DNA of 45,463 nucleotides. It comes from an uncultured Bacteroidales bacterium. GTDB taxonomy: Bacteria; Bacteroidota; Bacteroidia; Bacteroidales; Bacteroidaceae. Of this stretch, positions 45,317 to 45,463 are shown piece by piece. The stretch covers positions 1 through 45,463 of the forward strand of contig CACWIN010000020.1 in the NCBI GenBank assembly GCA_902760965.1, in the 5' to 3' direction. Within the stretch, counting starts at the first letter, position 1, and every line of letters starts with the position of its first letter. The position numbers and the translations under genes were made by a program. The notes beneath the pieces were generated by a model that ran no database searches, was not told where the DNA came from, and worked only from the letters and a program-made list of their open reading frames with translations.

Positions 45317-45463
45317 GGGCACAAAGGGGACGGTTTTTTTCGGGCCAAAGGGGACGGTTCCGTTTGGCATTTAGATAAGGCTCCTAATTACTACTAATAC
45401 TCTTCGTTCAATTAGGATTCTCAGTGGTAGTGCCAAACGGAACCGTCCCCTTTGGCCCGAAAA
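45317..45463. repeat. REP/MITE-like element with perfect 33-base inverted repeat
   Basis: Bases 45337-45369 and 45431-45463 are exact reverse complements over 33 bases, separated by 61 bases that hold a smaller inverted pair (tcctaatt 45382-45389 / aattagga 45410-45417). A direct 14-base repeat caaaggggacggtt occurs at 45322 and 45346. The right arm runs to the window edge, so the full length is unknown. No transposase gene is visible nearby. The left end of the window has a 15-base match (82-96). Confidence 0.8.

Noticed and set aside
45283-45348. Longer pfkA start at 45348
   Set aside because: The added residues lie over the -7 box and the dispersed repeat, while the family start is MxKIxxIGxLTSGGD at 45282.

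Overview
The window looks like a chromosomal segment of a gut-type Bacteroidales bacterium. The evidence is a set of Bacteroidota family proteins (DUF4468-type exported protein, Porin_10-like porin, BspA-like leucine-rich-repeat surface proteins, FadL-like and TonB-receptor-like barrels), a two-subunit glycine decarboxylase, a PPi-dependent phosphofructokinase beside an ATP-type one, a small histone-like protein, and several promoters of the Bacteroidota form TTTG-N19/20-TAnnTTTG. No tRNA, rRNA, phage, integrase, transposase gene or CRISPR array was seen.

Layout. Bases 203-5661 hold a tripartite RND efflux operon (adaptor, pump, outer-membrane channel). A small histone-like gene lies on the minus strand at 5765-5938. 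Bases 6124-10212 form a close-packed plus-strand group: DUF4468 protein, a J-like protein without HPD, a porin and a Gfo/Idh/MocA oxidoreductase. Bases 10294-16082 run on the minus strand: FadL-like barrel, Tyr- and Ser-rich repeat protein, GH25 muramidase, PPi-phosphofructokinase. Bases 16251-22735 run on the plus strand: lipid kinase, then a four-gene operon (small unknown, amidase/golvesin-like secreted protein, small unknown, YgiQ radical SAM protein). Bases 22790-32884 are taken up by two large secreted BspA-like genes on the minus strand. The upstream one carries a frameshift, and its 3' end runs into the signal peptide of the downstream one. A Gly-rich exported protein follows at 33152-34012. 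Bases 34059-40344 are a complete glycine cleavage operon (minus strand, transcribed lipoate ligase, gcvT, gcvH, gcvPA, gcvPB, lpdA). An AraC-type regulator diverges from it. The end of the window holds an outer-membrane barrel gene overlapping the 3' end of pfkA.

How the genes work together. The glycine cleavage operon encodes T, H, P (two subunits) and L proteins plus an enzyme to lipoylate H, so it is self-contained. Both phosphofructokinase types are present, suggesting flexible use of ATP or PPi in glycolysis. Much of the rest is envelope biology: efflux, porins, secreted repeat proteins and wall hydrolysis.

The most unusual non-coding signals are four copies of a nested-hairpin repeat with arms built from a 7-base YAGCYAA unit. 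Each copy abuts or supplies a stop codon. Others are a perfect 33-base inverted repeat at the right edge with a 15-base relic at the left edge, a probably leaderless promoter for the glycine operon lying inside a terminator-like hairpin, and a possible small RNA upstream of that hairpin. I did not find a clearly new enzymatic or defence system.
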